A stretch of DNA of 64,000 bases from Ischnura elegans (taxonomy: Eukaryota; Arthropoda; Insecta; Odonata; Coenagrionidae), in the NCBI RefSeq assembly GCF_921293095.1, contig NC_060253.1:78095992-78159991 (forward strand). Reading direction: 5' to 3'. The notes beneath the pieces were generated by a model. It had not been told where the DNA came from. It searched no databases and saw only the letters and a list, made by a program, of their open reading frames with translations. The number at the start of each line of letters is the position of its first letter. The stretch's first letter is position 1. Positions 1-11,546 of this stretch are shown here, piece after piece. Position numbers and translations under genes: made by a program.

Positions 1-2085
1 AATGGCAATGGTCCATTTTTATCCTCATTTGAAAAGGACCAGATTGGCGCCCATGCGATGCCACTCCACGTGACGTCACAGGGACGCAGTTTCTATACGA
101 GAAGATAGGAGTTATACGTCGTCTGAGGTTACCATTGCATGCATGAGGCGCAGAGCTCAGGGAAACATGTCTTAACAATCACTTATTAAAACTGGCTAAG
201 GTCGGAAAGTTTTCCTCGTTTGATAAGTTATTAATAATCCTTATTTAAGCCAAGCGCTACCAGCCAGCAGGGTACTACTAGTAGTAGGCTAGCCGCAAGC
301 AGCCTGCGTCGTATCAGCGCTAAGCCTCGCCTCAAGGTCACCTCGCAGGGCGGGAGCGGGAACCAGAAATACGTCACGCGGAGAGACTTCCCGACATTCA
401 TACTTAAGCGTCGCGTTTTCGCGCGCTTGAAAATTTTCACTTTTCATTTAATCGCGAAAAATAGATATCGTCATTTAAAAATCTAAAAGCGTGAAATACG
501 TACTCCAGGAGTAATAATCTTTCGATTTAGGCAATAAAAAAATAATAGGAAACCACCCTATTGGAAGCGCGAGAATGTTTTAACTTTGGGAGTTGTATCT
601 TTTTCATAGCGAAATACCTTCTGCAGAAAAATTAAATACTTCAGTGATACTAAGTCGATTCCATTGCTGAAAATGAGTTTATTCTCTCAATTTCAGCTCA
701 GCCATCAATTTCAGGAATAATTCGGTTCAAGGAATGTGTATTTCATCACAGCTATATTTACATGCATCAAACAAACACGCAGGACAATCGTACAGTCATC
801 GGAGGACACAAGTGTATCGTAAAAAAAAATAAAAATCTAAATAATAGTTAATTCTCAAGAATTCTCATTGCTATCCCAGTTTCGCGCATGTTGAGTGGAG
901 AAATGAATATCCTTGCTCATTCCTTGCGCTGATTCGAACTTAATCCGAACACGGGTTATTGTGGGAATTTACCAAAGGTTGGCCGATGGCCCTGCGGTTA
1001 CCTGTGGCCGACCCTGCTAATCTCTTACGAACGACCCTTCTTATCTCTTGACATAGGACGGGGTGCGGTAGCCCAGGTAATGGGTCTTCCTCTGGCCATG
1101 CCATTAAAGGTCTCGCCTTAATGATCAAACCATAATTTTTTATTTATTTTCACAATTTCCGAATAGGTTTATCTTCTCAGATATCAATGAAAAATGATAA
1201 TATATTTTTTTCTTCCATACATATGTACATACTGATACTTATTTAAATTCGGGGAAGCAAGGTAACCTGTAAGGCAATAAGCCTGTAATTAGGTCTGTAA
1301 TTAACTTAAAAATTCTTAAATACGAAATGAAAAAAACAGAACCAAAAATAATCATTACCGAAAGAAAAACGTCCAAAGGAATTCTGTACGTAAAATAAAT
1401 TCAAAGCTGTAGTGACTGTAAAATGAATTCAAATATAGAATGTACAACAAACATGAAGTGAGGCACAATAGACCCTTTACGAAAAAATCTCAATTACATC
1501 AAAATCGACTGTAATACCACTCACATTTAATTTACCATGACGAAAATGGAAATGGATGGCTGTTGATGTAAAAATAAATTTCATTGCAAATTTAATTTTT
1601 TAAATAAGAATTCTAACAATAGTAACAAAGTATTTAAGCTGTTTATAATAATTTTTCCGGGCAGATTCTGACCTTGCAAAAATAAAATAAAAATGATGGT
1701 TGCACTGAGAAGTGTGAACTCTTGGTGGTTTAACCAATGGACGACTCATTGCTACGGCAAGAGCGTTTACAGCGTGCAATTCCTAAACGGTTAGAGATAA
1801 TAAAGGCCGGACATATTTATATGCATAGCCTCGGTCTCATCAGCAAATCAATATTAATCGTACAGTCATCGGAGTACGAAAAATAATCTTTGATGTTGGA
1901 CTCTTTCAAAATAATGGGCAGCTAATAAAATCTTCACGAGGATTACTCCGAGTAAGGCTCTCCGAATTACCATTTTTTTCAGACAGAACTAGTGCATCGC
2001 ATTTTGGACTGAAGCAGTGCATTTCGGAATGCTATTGGGCATTTTAATGATCACCCTGTCTAATGTCAATGATGACGAACGGCAG
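1..2085. other. Non-coding stretch, no supported gene
   Basis: AT-rich DNA in which I find no exon with splice sites and no recognisable protein. The short open frames at 231-440 and 940-1128 have no family resemblance. A 19-bp word occurs at 786-804 and again at 1856-1874 in the same orientation, so a diverged dispersed repeat may be present. Confidence 0.5.
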
Positions 2086-2216
2086 TTTTACCTAACTATT
2101 ACCTATTTATTGCCCAACCTAACGATTACATATTTTACCTAACCATTAACTATTATTTTACCTAACTATTACCTATTTTTACGTAACAATTACTTATTTA
2201 TCACCTAACTATTCCT
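2086..2216 (+). repeat. AT-rich minisatellite
   Basis: About six imperfect tandem units of roughly 20-28 bp share the core ACCTAACTATTACCTATTT. The units differ by single-base changes and small length changes, as in an old minisatellite. It overlaps no coding sequence. Confidence 0.75.
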
Positions 2217-2727
2217 ACCAGCTTCACTCTCCAGTGCTTCGAAGTGATTAGAACTTTAAAGGAGTAGCTTTATTCACCGGGTCAGACTTAGTATTTCTGC
2301 AGTTGAGCAGCGGGGGCATTGAAAAAAATAGAAAACCCTCTAAATTACTTTTTTTGGTACGAAAAGTGAACATTTGCATAGATGACGTACGTAGATTTTT
2401 ATTGTCATGATGCGTGCAGTTTGCCCAAGTTATGCGGCAATCACAATTGATGTGGGTCCAAAGTTTGACAAATTATGAAGAAGTCACCTGTCTCATTTTT
2501 TTTCCGAAAATCGCGAAATTAAAGCTTATGCTTAACCTACAATAATAAATAAAAAACAATAAAACATTTTAGTGCTAGGTAACGTAGTTCCATCTCTAAA
2601 AATGACACTTCTTCAGTAGCGAGGCTGTTCTCTGTGTTGTAATTAAGTGAAAAAATTCCAGTCTCTGTAAAGAGACTAGGATAAGATAATTCACAGCATC
2701 GCACAGGGTAAGTAGTAGGACTGAAGT

Positions 2728-3037
2728 CAGGGCCGTATTAACCGGTAAGTAAAGTACGCGGCCGTTAGGGCGCCGGGCAAAAGGAGGCGCCTAAGCGATC
2801 AGTACAATATTTAAAATTGGTTTTTAAACTCTAAAAATTAAACATTCGATACATAAGAGCACGCACGTTTAAATTTCACGCTGATATTTAAGTCTCAACC
2901 TTTATTCTCATAGTATTTGTATTCATTTAAAAATGCATCCAGATAGAAACTCTACTACCTCTCAGGCTATTTTTGAGGGGGGGGGGGGGCAGAACATTGT
3001 TACCTAACACTGGAAAAATGTCTAGAGCCGGCCCATG
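2728..3037. mobile_element. hAT-type MITE (310 bp)
   Basis: The element is bounded by CAGGGCCGTATTAACC on the left and, inverted, CATGGGCCGGCTCTAG on the right. It is flanked by a perfect 8-bp target duplication, ACTGAAGT, at 2720-2727 and 3038-3045. The CAGGGCCG-type end plus an 8-bp duplication is the hallmark of non-autonomous hAT elements. A run of 13 G lies inside at 2977-2989. It has no coding capacity. Confidence 0.88.
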
Positions 3038-3045
3038 ACTGAAGT

Positions 3046-4367
3046 CGAACGGCAAAGGAAGGTAGAGAGAACTCTTCCACTAAACTGAAAGGCTTGAGCG
3101 CCGGGGCGCCAGTATTTCTGGCGATAATTGACCTCAATAAACGAAAGTCAAGCTGAACGGACACAGAAGATTAAGACGTACTACCAGAAAAGGCCTATCA
3201 CTGGTAAATTGCACATTTTAGGGGTTAAATAAGAGAGAATGAAGATGTTAACTGAAGGCCATCAGAACACGCATTTTTAACGGAAAAGTTGTTTCCAAAC
3301 TGGTGAAAAACTTTCATCAGCCTATCCACGTATGTAAGATTTCTCAAGGGGCGTGTTAAAGTAATGCCCTTAGTTAATCCTGTTTTTCGCAAAAACCAAT
3401 ATATATTGGCAAAATAAATTTTCAATAGCAAAAGGATGCCACCACATCATATAAAATTAATAAGGCACAAGGGCGAAATATAAACGAAAGGTTCCATTTC
3501 AAAGAGATAATTTAACGAATAAGCGTAAAAAGGGAATATTAAACTCAACATAAATTTCAATTTCAACAATACTCATTTTAAAAATAATATTCCCATGGAA
3601 ATTACATGCGCATCAACTGGCGATGAAGCAAAAGCAAAATTTACCGTTTCAATTTTAAATTTGAAACGCCTTTATCTCAAATTATTTAATTGCCTTTGAC
3701 GACTTAGTCACATTTTCCGAAGAGGCTGATCTGAATAGCGCTGCCGTAAAAAACCTGTTAGGCGGAATTAAAGGAGGTCTTTCAGATCAGTGATTTCTTT
3801 CGGTCAACAAATTAAACTACATCTAGAAGTAACGAACTGAATAACTTCCCAAAATAGATAGGTTAGGTACAACGATTATTTTGGTTTGGAGTTAGGCTCT
3901 TAATCTTAGGCACTACTTAGATGAAATATACGGCCCTGTTTTCTGTAACGTTGTAAGTGAATCACAACGTTGAATATCTATTCAAACATTCAATTTTAGT
4001 TTTTTGATGTTAATTTCCTTCATCCTTTTTAAGGGATTTTTTATGGGGGCACAAGGATCTGACAGACAAACAGTCCTCTCGTATTTTAGATGAAAAACAA
4101 CATATAAAAATTACTGTCCGAAATATTCTATCAATTTTTATATGAAAATTATTAATATTAAATTAAATGATTGAAGCTCCGTAATACACAAAACAAAACG
4201 AAAGTAATGATAAGAGTATTAAAAATCTTGTCAATTTCTAAAGCATCTGGAGGGTGGGCACGTGTCCCCGTGCCCCGCCTAATTCCGCCTACGTCCTTCA
4301 TTTGCACATTCGGTCTATCATCATGTGAACTTCTAAGCAACGATTACAGAAATACATGCGTCGAATA
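3046..4367. other. Non-coding stretch, no supported gene
   Basis: No exon, RNA gene or bounded repeat could be supported here. Frames at 3225-3431 and 4158-4368 are open but lack any family signature, and the latter is open on both strands. Confidence 0.45.
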
Positions 4368-4375
4368 GGTTAGGT

Positions 4376-4645
4376 CAGTGGCGTAACTATGGGGGGGAGG
4401 GGTTGAGGGGGTAGATCCCCCCTAAAGCTTCAAAGAAATAAAACATTATTTCCAACTATTGTCTAGTTTTGACATAAAAAACTGCATCCGCTCAAAGTTA
4501 AATTTTAAGTGCCAAAATTACGTAAAATGTATTTCCAGGCATGTCAGTTTTCAAACATTTTCCCGGAATACCCGTTGTTTGAGGGGGGGGGGATCACCTT
4601 CTGGCCCCTTCATCCCCCCAAAGCATTAACCTAGTAACGCCACTG
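4376..4645. mobile_element. hAT-type MITE (270 bp)
   Basis: It starts CAGTGGCGTAACTA and ends with the inverse TAGTAACGCCACTG. The flanking 8-mers GGTTAGGT (4368-4375) and GGTAAGGT (4646-4653) match at 7 of 8 positions, which fits a diverged hAT target duplication. G-rich tracts lie just inside the left end and near the right end. It has no coding capacity. Confidence 0.8.
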
Positions 4646-5073
4646 GGTAAGGTCATTCAGCCTTCTAAGTGATAAAAAATGGGGTTCATTCTAAGAGAAA
4701 TAATCAAGGCAAAGTTGATAAGTATCGAAATTCTCAGTACGATTATATGGAGGATGGTTCATTGATGTAAAATAAATAGAAAAAATTTTCCATAGCTTTG
4801 GCCTTCAAATGTAATGGTAATCGTCAATATCCTCAGCTAGTAGAACTCGAGTTCTTTTATTCAAATTTTTAATGGAAGGAAGCAATCATTTTCGAATTTT
4901 AACGATGATTTTAGAACGTTAGAATTGATATTAATTGGTAACATTCGAAAAGAGACGAAACGAAATGAGGTAATCGCTAATCTACGGGACTAAGGGCCGG
5001 TTGCAGGAAATATATGTTTCGATACCTCCACTACATAAGTGCTCAACAAAAGCCCATCGAATCAAATTCGCTC

Positions 5074-5235
5074 ATCTAGGAGCCCTCAGCTGGCAGCTCA
5101 GAGAAACCATCCTTACTCTGAGGCTGGCAGTAGCTGGAGCATAAACGCTCACCTCCAATTCTCCAAGCTTCGGGGGTGGCGTTAGTGCTCCGGCTATTCT
5201 CAGCTGAGCGTATGCGTACTTTTGGGCTCCTAGAT
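5074..5235. repeat. Short inverted-repeat element
   Basis: The 12-bp word ATCTAGGAGCCC at 5074-5085 recurs as its exact reverse complement at 5224-5235. Inside are further dyads such as CTCAGAG/CTCTGAG and a CTCAGCTGAG palindrome. I see no convincing target duplication, so this may be a MITE or simply a foldback sequence. Confidence 0.5.
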
Positions 5236-6768
5236 AAGACCGTAGCCAGAAAATATTTTTTGGGGGTTTATGGAATAGTAGAAAAACATAAAATTATTTT
5301 TACAAGATAAATAAAATAGCGTATACGGTTAAATATACATATTTATTATAAACCCTTAAAGGAAAATATAAAAATATTATTATAAAATTGAATTTAGCCT
5401 TCTAGCTTTTTTATGCAGGGACCAAATGAATTAACTCCTCGGTGTCGATGTCAATTCTGCGGTCCCTCAGGAGGCTCATAAGTCACTCATCTCTCTACTA
5501 ATTCACAGCACTATTATTTCACACGCTGCACCTACAAAATCGCTCAGAGAATTAATTGCGCAAAGTAGTTATTCGTGTTTTTGACAGTGTTCCACCAATT
5601 TTAAAAATCTGAAAAAATTAGGAATATACTTTGATGTAGGGGTAACAATTCATATATTTTTTTCGGCGTGTCTATTGTTTCCTAATTTTTTAAATTTAAT
5701 TTTGAATATTTCAAACTTATATAAAAGTTTAGTTTTCGGTCTAAAAACTTTGAAAAAAATCAGGGTGGTAGAACGTAATTGTATTTACATTTTAAAATCA
5801 AGATAGGGATTTTACAGAAATAAAAACTGGAGATATAGTCAAAAAACTAAAAATCGTGTTTAAATTTTTTTGGGGTTATTATCCATTGTTAAGGCCTGGA
5901 ACTTTGGGGAAATACATAATTTTTGATGCACTTCAAGTGTATATTTTTTATTTTTCTAAACATCGGGGGGCACTTTTCACCATCTTAACCGGCTAGACCC
6001 TTTATTAGACTCATAAACCATGGTAACCAAATAATTTGCGTTGCAAGAACGTTCAATAAGTTACGAGTTCCATAAATTTACTGGACCCATGTCATAGCTA
6101 CCGAACCAACAGCGGAAGTTTCATGCAACCGGCCATTACTGAAGTTTACATTGCACTGAAAATTAAATAGCCTTGAGGGAAGCCAAAAACTTTGTATTCC
6201 GCTATAATTCAGAGTTACATTTGATGAATTCAGGCACTGTAAAAAAAACATTTTGCGAGAGTTAAAGGATAGAGAGATTATGATTATCTTTCAGATGGTC
6301 CGCAAATTTATTATGTCATGACAATTGACATCTAATTATACCAGGTAAAAATAATGTGCACGCAATTTTGATAAACGGTCAAAGTTAGCTCGGAAATGAT
6401 AACGGCTTAAATTTATTTCAACCCAGAGTTAGTGTTTCTTCTACATTAAAATACATCACGACTCCGAGTTATTTAGGTGAATCATTATTCAAGTATTGCT
6501 ATACATTTAGATTGTTTTAAAAACTGATTTTAGATTTTTCCAAACGCGAACAAAAATCAATACCAAAAATCAGTTCATCACCGCTGGCCATATCTTAAGC
6601 AATTGCGACTAACGAAATTAACTAAATTCATCAAAGAGTAACGAAATAAATTTTCGCAAAACATTAATCGTACGAACAGGCAAAGCTGAATTATATAAGA
6701 TACGTAGGAATTAGGAGAGAACATAATTCAATTCAATCTCAAAGAATGAGAGCTCACAATCAGATCCA
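5236..6768. other. Non-coding stretch, no supported gene
   Basis: AT-rich DNA without exon-like segments or bounded repeats that I could confirm. Confidence 0.45.
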
Positions 6769-6907
6769 ACCACAATTTCATGTTAGCGCTCATTCATATA
6801 CGTAGTTCGTAATCGCTCTGCGAGAGGTCGCGTGTGTCCACAATTTCCCTCTAACGGGTGATTTGAGAACTAAATTGTCCCGGAAACAGCCAGAGCGCGA
6901 AGGTAAT
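6769..6907 (+). repeat. Dispersed repeat, inverted partner at 24039-24186
   Basis: This segment matches the reverse complement of 24039-24186 over about 140 bp with scattered substitutions and small gaps. Shared stretches include TTAGCGCTCAT, TGCGAGAGGTCGC and GAGCGCGAAGG. The two copies face each other across about 17 kb that contains the exon pieces and the large inverted transposon pair. Neither copy shows a protein frame. Confidence 0.7.
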
Positions 6908-7331
6908 ACGATTACGAAAGTATTCGCCTTCCTTAGTGCCGTTCAGTACATTGTGCGTACTTTTGATGACTTAATAAATTTAAAAATTTGTTATTTTTAA
7001 TTATATTTGAATAAGAAGGGAGTCATCGCAAGAGTTCGAAGAGTGAAATTTATCTTCACGTGAAATACTTACGCTTTTGAATAGCAATACAATTTTCAAT
7101 ACATTCATCAGTGTTCATTGATGAAAAACAAAAATTTGAAAGTTTAAAATCGTAAAAAGTTAATATCTCCGCAAATTTAATGATTAAAATTTTCTAAAAG
7201 TGCTCAAATATTACCACATCAGTCTAAATCAAGGACATAATATGTGAGACCCATGCTCTTTTAAAAATATTTTAAACTATAATCATGTTCTTCTCTACGA
7301 TTGGAACTGAACTTTCAATTCATATTTGTAG

Positions 7332-7709
7332 ATAACATTGGTATGGAAAGCTGCACCCCATCTCATCCTGAAAAATTTAACTCCGGCTCTGCTGCTGTTG
7401 AATTCTATATGTTGCACAACTGCAACTGCACAAAACAAGAGTGAAGAAAACTTATTAAATTACCCTGCCCTCAATATCTGTGACTTCTTTCATCCTTTAA
7501 CCATTTTTACATTGTTAGCTGCTGTAACTTGGCTTGGGAAGAATATTCAAGGCCTTATGATGAGCTGTTTGGCACTGCATCAGATTAGTGACTATAACTT
7601 GAGGAAGCCTCATGCTGCACAGATTTTTGATGCCACCATGAGGCAATTGCAACAGTTTACCACAAGTGTGAGAAATGATTTTGGATTTTACACTTTCCTG
7701 GTGGACAAC
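7332..7709 (+). CDS. Exon-like coding segment of an unrecognised gene (3' side lost or displaced)
   Basis: A pyrimidine-rich tract and TTTGTAG acceptor at 7325-7331 precede an open frame starting ATA ACA TTG. About 126 codons run open to 7709, then about 15 more into the adjoining Penelope-like repeat before a stop at 7752. The peptide is rich in Leu, Ile, Phe and Trp, with helical-looking stretches such as NICDFFHPLTIFTLLAAVTW and IQGLMMSCLALHQISDY, as in a helical-repeat or membrane-associated protein. I do not recognise the family. No ATG opens it, so it is probably internal. Three donors can be proposed: 7701, 7712 and GTAAGA at 7741. None joins cleanly in both quality and phase to the exon at 10438: the 7701 donor keeps phase 0 but is weak. 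The exon is therefore either truncated by the insertion or has a weak donor. A retropseudogene fragment is an alternative. Confidence 0.5.
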
Positions 7710-7853
7710 ATGTATAAACTCTTCTCGGAATACCGCGTGGGTAAGATTATGTAAGAGCGTACCGGGTACCGACTCACTACCCATTCTCACGGCTATTGAC
7801 AGAAAATTTGAAGTGACCATTGAAGCTCAGCATTAGGAGGGGCCGGATTGGTC
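7710..7853 (+). repeat. PLE terminal repeat, left copy
   Basis: It matches the reverse complement of 9080-9228 over nearly its whole length. Shared blocks include AACTCTTCTCGG, GGGTAAGATTATGTAAGAGC, CTCACGGCTA and GGAGGGGCCGGATTGG. It begins directly at the end of the exon-like segment. The GTAAGATTATG inside it would be a good splice donor on the plus strand. Confidence 0.85.
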
Positions 7854-7978
7854 GAGCCCCGATTGTAGTCGGGGAGGACCGTGGACCAGCGTAGACTATG
7901 CCCTGGCAAGCATAATGCTTTTAAGAGTTCTATTCCAAGAGCTGCTGATCAAATATCCGGTGTCTCTGTTGACATTTT

Positions 7979-9087
7979 AATTCTCAAGTCTTATTTCAAT
8001 ATCCTCTTCAGTTAAACGATCCCAAAATCGATTTGATTGCCATAAAACTCTGGTGTCATCCCACCTTATTTTATGGTCCTCATCCAGGCTATGCTCTATT
8101 ATGACTGATTTTTCCAGTTGACCAAGTCGGAAAAGCCTTTGATGCTCTTTGAGATGGGTAGATATTGTTCACCCAGTCTCCCCCACATAGACATTACCAC
8201 ATTCACAAGGGATTTTATAAACTCCAGGAGTCATAAGGCCAATTGGATCTTTTACACAAAAGAGGCGGTCTCTTGAACTTGGCATAGGTCGATGCATGGT
8301 TTTGATGTTATACCTCCTCAAAACCCTAGAAATTTTGCCCGATATTGTAGAAATATGGGGTAAAAAGGCCCTGGATGTCGGTTAAGTTTGATCCTCCTTC
8401 ATAGCTGAGCTCTTTGGAGTTTCGGAGGATTTTCTGAAGGCCAAAGAGATCTGCTGCTCTCCATACCCATTCTGGTGAAAGGTATTTTTGAGATAGTCCA
8501 ATTCCACTGGAAAACTCTCCACGTTGGAAATTGCTCTCGCATGATGTATCAGGGTGGAAAGAACAGCTTCACATTGAGAAGGATGATGGTGACTATGGCC
8601 ATTGATGTACAGATCTGTATGTGTGGGTTTACGAAGGACACTATGACTCAGTTTGCCATTTTCTTTCCTATTGACGAGGACATCAAGAAAGGAAATCTTA
8701 ATAATCTGCTCTATCTCCATAGTGAACTTGATGTTCGGGCGTTGGTTGTTGGTTGTCATATGTTCCAAAAAAGTGTAAAGAGCGAAAGTCCATGAGGCCA
8801 TATTATGAAGGTGTCATCAACATATCTTAGGAAGCATTTAGGGCATAACAGAGCAGATGAAAGGGCTCTCTCTTCAAAATCTTGCATATAAAAGTTGGCA
8901 ATGGCTGGTAACAAAGCGGATCCCATTGCAACTCCATCTGCCATTTCGTAGAAACTATCGTTGTATTGGTGGATGTAAGCGTATGATGGAATAGCATTAC
9001 CGTCCCACTGTCAAATTTCTTCTCCAGAATTTTCAACATATCAGCTAGAAGAACCCGTGTTAACAAGGAAACAACTTTGTTGGCCAA
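7979..9087 (-). pseudogene. PLE reverse transcriptase / GIY-YIG endonuclease, broken
   Basis: Reading leftwards from about 9087, the RT part shows MGSALLPAIANFYM, FEERALSSA and the catalytic RYVDDTF motif (frame 8756-8944). After a frameshift it continues as LEHMTTNNQRPNIKFTMEIE and SHSVLRKPTHTDLYINGH (8382-8801). A further frame carries GVYKIPCECGNVYVGETG, the start of a GIY-YIG nuclease, then THLKEHQRL, ending at a TAA at 7979-7981. A TGA at 8169-8171 interrupts the GIY-YIG domain directly after VGETG, where the family normally has Arg, so a CGA-to-TGA change is likely. The N-terminal RT motifs are missing. In PLEs the protein reverse-transcribes and inserts its own RNA. This copy cannot. 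Confidence 0.85.
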
Positions 9088-9228
9088 TCCGGCCCCTCCT
9101 TATGCTGAGCTTCAACGGTCACTACAAATTTTCTGTCAGTAGCCGTGAGAATGAGTAAGGAGTTGGTACCCGAAACGTTGGTGCTCTTACATAATCTTAC
9201 CCGCATGGTATCCCGAGAAGAGTTCATA
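9080..9228 (-). repeat. PLE terminal repeat, inverted right copy
   Basis: Inverted partner of 7710-7853. It contains CCCGAAACGTTGGTGC at about 9169-9184. A GAAAC box followed by GTT is typical of the terminal repeats where PLE hammerhead motifs have been described. I see no clean CTGANGA box upstream of it here, so I do not call a ribozyme. Confidence 0.8.
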
Positions 9229-10437
9229 AATGATTTTGGATATCATATGGTGATTGAAGATTAAGCTCTTAAGGGAATAAGGCAATGTCATCACGCAATA
9301 TAAAAAAAAATGACTCGCTAAGGTTGTCTATCACATTTTGGTATCCATCATCCATGACAGTGGTTTTGAGCACTAGTTGACTAAATGGGAACTCTGACGT
9401 GCTACTGGTTTCCAAACTTCTCGGATTGATGGAAATACCTGGAGGACGATTAAGCTCCATGATCTTGAAACTATATTAAATTGGTTTCCTCTTGGTTAAT
9501 GTATGCCCCGACACAATTTTGGGGCACGTGGCTGTCTGACAGTTTATTTTCCCACATCAGGCAGTGGTTCAACATATCCTTAGAATCTAATTTCAGGATC
9601 TGTGATCACACCTCTCAACATCATATAGCCTTTGATCCATGTTTCTCAGAAACCAGCACATAAGATCGTGAACATTCTAAAAGTTACTCCTTTCTGAAAA
9701 GCAAAATGAATACATACTAAATAATTATTTCGAGCTATCGATTTCCCTGAGTTCTATGTATAGTCATCATTCGCTAATTTATGCTGTAATGACCAATGGA
9801 GTGTAGAGTGGTGCACTGCCACATCTCAAAAAATGCATGCAGATGCCATCTCCAATGAATATTATATCCAATCTAATACTTTCTTCCATGGAAATGACAT
9901 TTTCTGCATCATTGTAGGTATAGATGAGGTTTAGACCTCTTCAAACATTGATGGAGCACATTAATTGCAAATAACTAATGACTTTACAATTTTATAATCA
10001 TAATTTACACGTTTATGAGAAAAATGCATTGAAAGTTAAGGGAATGTGTGAAGATAGGTCCTCATAAAAATTTTTATGAAAAAATTTTGGCTTTGTAATA
10101 TTGAATTTACTATTTTTTGGGTGCCTTGAAAATTGTTTCATCAATATTAATTGAATGACACACTCCCGCATTTAATTGTCACTTGAGAATGTTGTTGCAA
10201 CAACAAAAAAAATTGTGCTCAAATAAATTCAATGGAAACATTACGATGTAACATTTAACAAATACATTTCATAATAACTTCCACCACACTGTGCTACATA
10301 TCATACAAGATATCAGTTACATCAAGTTTCTGCTGTATCTACCGACGGTTTTTATTTGACCATGTTTTTAATTACCTACCATGAAATCACAGCATTATGT
10401 ACTTTGTTGATAAGTTACCTTTTTTTCTCTGACTTAG
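9229..10437. other. Probable intron / non-coding, no supported gene
   Basis: AT-rich DNA between the PLE and the next exon-like segment. A minus-strand frame at 9269-9460 starting MELNRPPGISINPRS is open but unrecognised. It could be a leftover of the PLE or chance. Confidence 0.4.
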
Positions 10438-10575
10438 GCATTAGAAGAATTGCTCAAAATACAATATCCTAGTGGACCTGGATTGCACTTGGAAGGTTGG
10501 TGGCTACTGCTGGGTCTTCACCGTGGCATGCCAATGGTGGGTGGAAACGAGACCATCTGCACAACTTACTCATTG
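10438..10575 (+). CDS. Exon-like coding segment, phase 0-0 (46 codons), unrecognised protein
   Basis: A polypyrimidine tract and CTTAG acceptor at 10433-10437 lead into an open segment that ends at a consensus GTATGT donor (10576-10581). The length is exactly 138 bp, so the frame enters and leaves at phase 0. The peptide starts ALEELLKIQYPSGPG and continues LHLEGWWLLLGLHRGM, then ends in CTTYSL. It looks helical and does not resemble transposon proteins that I know. It lies about 100 bp outside the left transposon copy. It may be the next exon after 7332-7709, on the same strand. The other two frames contain stops. I could not identify the gene or find the following exon with confidence. Confidence 0.55.
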
Positions 10576-10678
10576 GTATGTCTTTCCATCTAAAAGGTAA
10601 GTGCATTAATGGTATTATTAATTCTGTTCTGTAATATAAAGCAAATTAAGCACTTTGTGCATCAAACATAAGATACTG

Positions 10679-10800
10679 CCCACGCAGCGCCCGAGCGCAT
10701 TATATGTGCATTAAATGCGAGTACGACCGCATTGGTTGCTAAACCGCATAAATACTGCATTACTAATGTGCATTTGCGATGCACTTTCTATGCAGGCCGC
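10679..10800 (+). repeat. Left-copy outer TIR with subterminal motif array
   Basis: Dense TGCATT/AATGCA and related GCATTA words follow the terminal CCCACGCAGCGCC. The same kind of array appears at the inner end (14300-14498) and at both ends of the right copy. Clustered short words beside a terminal repeat are what transposase-binding regions often look like. That role is inferred. Confidence 0.55.
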
Positions 10801-11546
10801 AGATACATCCGGAACAGTAGAAATCACTGCGGATACAACATAACCCAAGATTAATGAAAGCAAAATTGTCTGCTGTGTTTTTTCTTTTCCGGCCTCATCA
10901 ATCTTCCGGCGAATTCGCAGAATTTTTTACTCATATTAGGGTGACATATACGTCTTACGGTATACATACACGGTAATTTTTAAGATTTAGAAATTTCATT
11001 ACTTAAATACCATTTTTTTTAGTCTTGCAGCGTACATTTTTTTTCCTTTTTTTAGATCCACCATCTGGCAGAAGCTTGGAGAATATGCACCAAGAGAGCA
11101 CAGTGCAGTCCTCAGGGGCAACAGAAGGTGAGTAGCTAAAAATCTGCACCCATGTTATCAAGTTCAATACTCATTTTGATTCTTGTTAACTTTTGGTATT
11201 TAACTTGGTTTCCAGGTACGAAAAGATGTCTTCAGAAAATATTGAAAATCAGGAGGAGATAAAGGCGACATTAAGTGCACATAGTGCCATATTATAAAAT
11301 GTATGTGCTCATATTGGGAGTGAGTCATCTGCAGAGAATTTTACAAAGCCCCGCGGGGGGCTTTTCCAAAATTTTTGACTTTTACCATATCTGCTACAAG
11401 CTCGCAAACAACGTATAAATAATAACAATGTGAAATGGCCTGAAGAGGAAATATTTCCTATAATGGGGACCTATTGTAAATAATTATAACTCTACCTTAT
11501 TATGTAAATATGTTCATGTACACTGCAGTATGGAGGATTTGATATT

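Larger units (their letters stand above)
7710..9228 (-). mobile_element. Truncated Penelope-like retroelement (PLE) with inverted terminal repeats
   Basis: A minus-strand element of about 1.5 kb holding the C-terminal part of a Penelope reverse transcriptase followed by a GIY-YIG endonuclease. It is flanked by inverted copies of one repeat of about 145 bp. Penelope-like elements characteristically carry RT plus GIY-YIG and are often 5'-truncated with an inverted partial terminal repeat, which is what is seen here. The 13-bp word AATGATTTTGGAT lies in the exon at 7674-7686 and again immediately right of the element at 9229-9241, consistent with a diverged target duplication of about 36 bp. The coding region is broken by frameshifts and a nonsense codon, so the copy is dead. 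Confidence 0.85.

Noticed and set aside
5225..5990. Large MITE from CCGTAGCCAG to CGGCTAGACCC
   Set aside because: The candidate ends do not align convincingly as inverted repeats and there is no target duplication.
7701..7745. GTAAGATTATG at 7741 as the donor joining exon 7332 to exon 10438
   Set aside because: It would leave phase 1, and reading exon 10438 in that phase hits a stop; only a weak donor at 7701 keeps phase 0.
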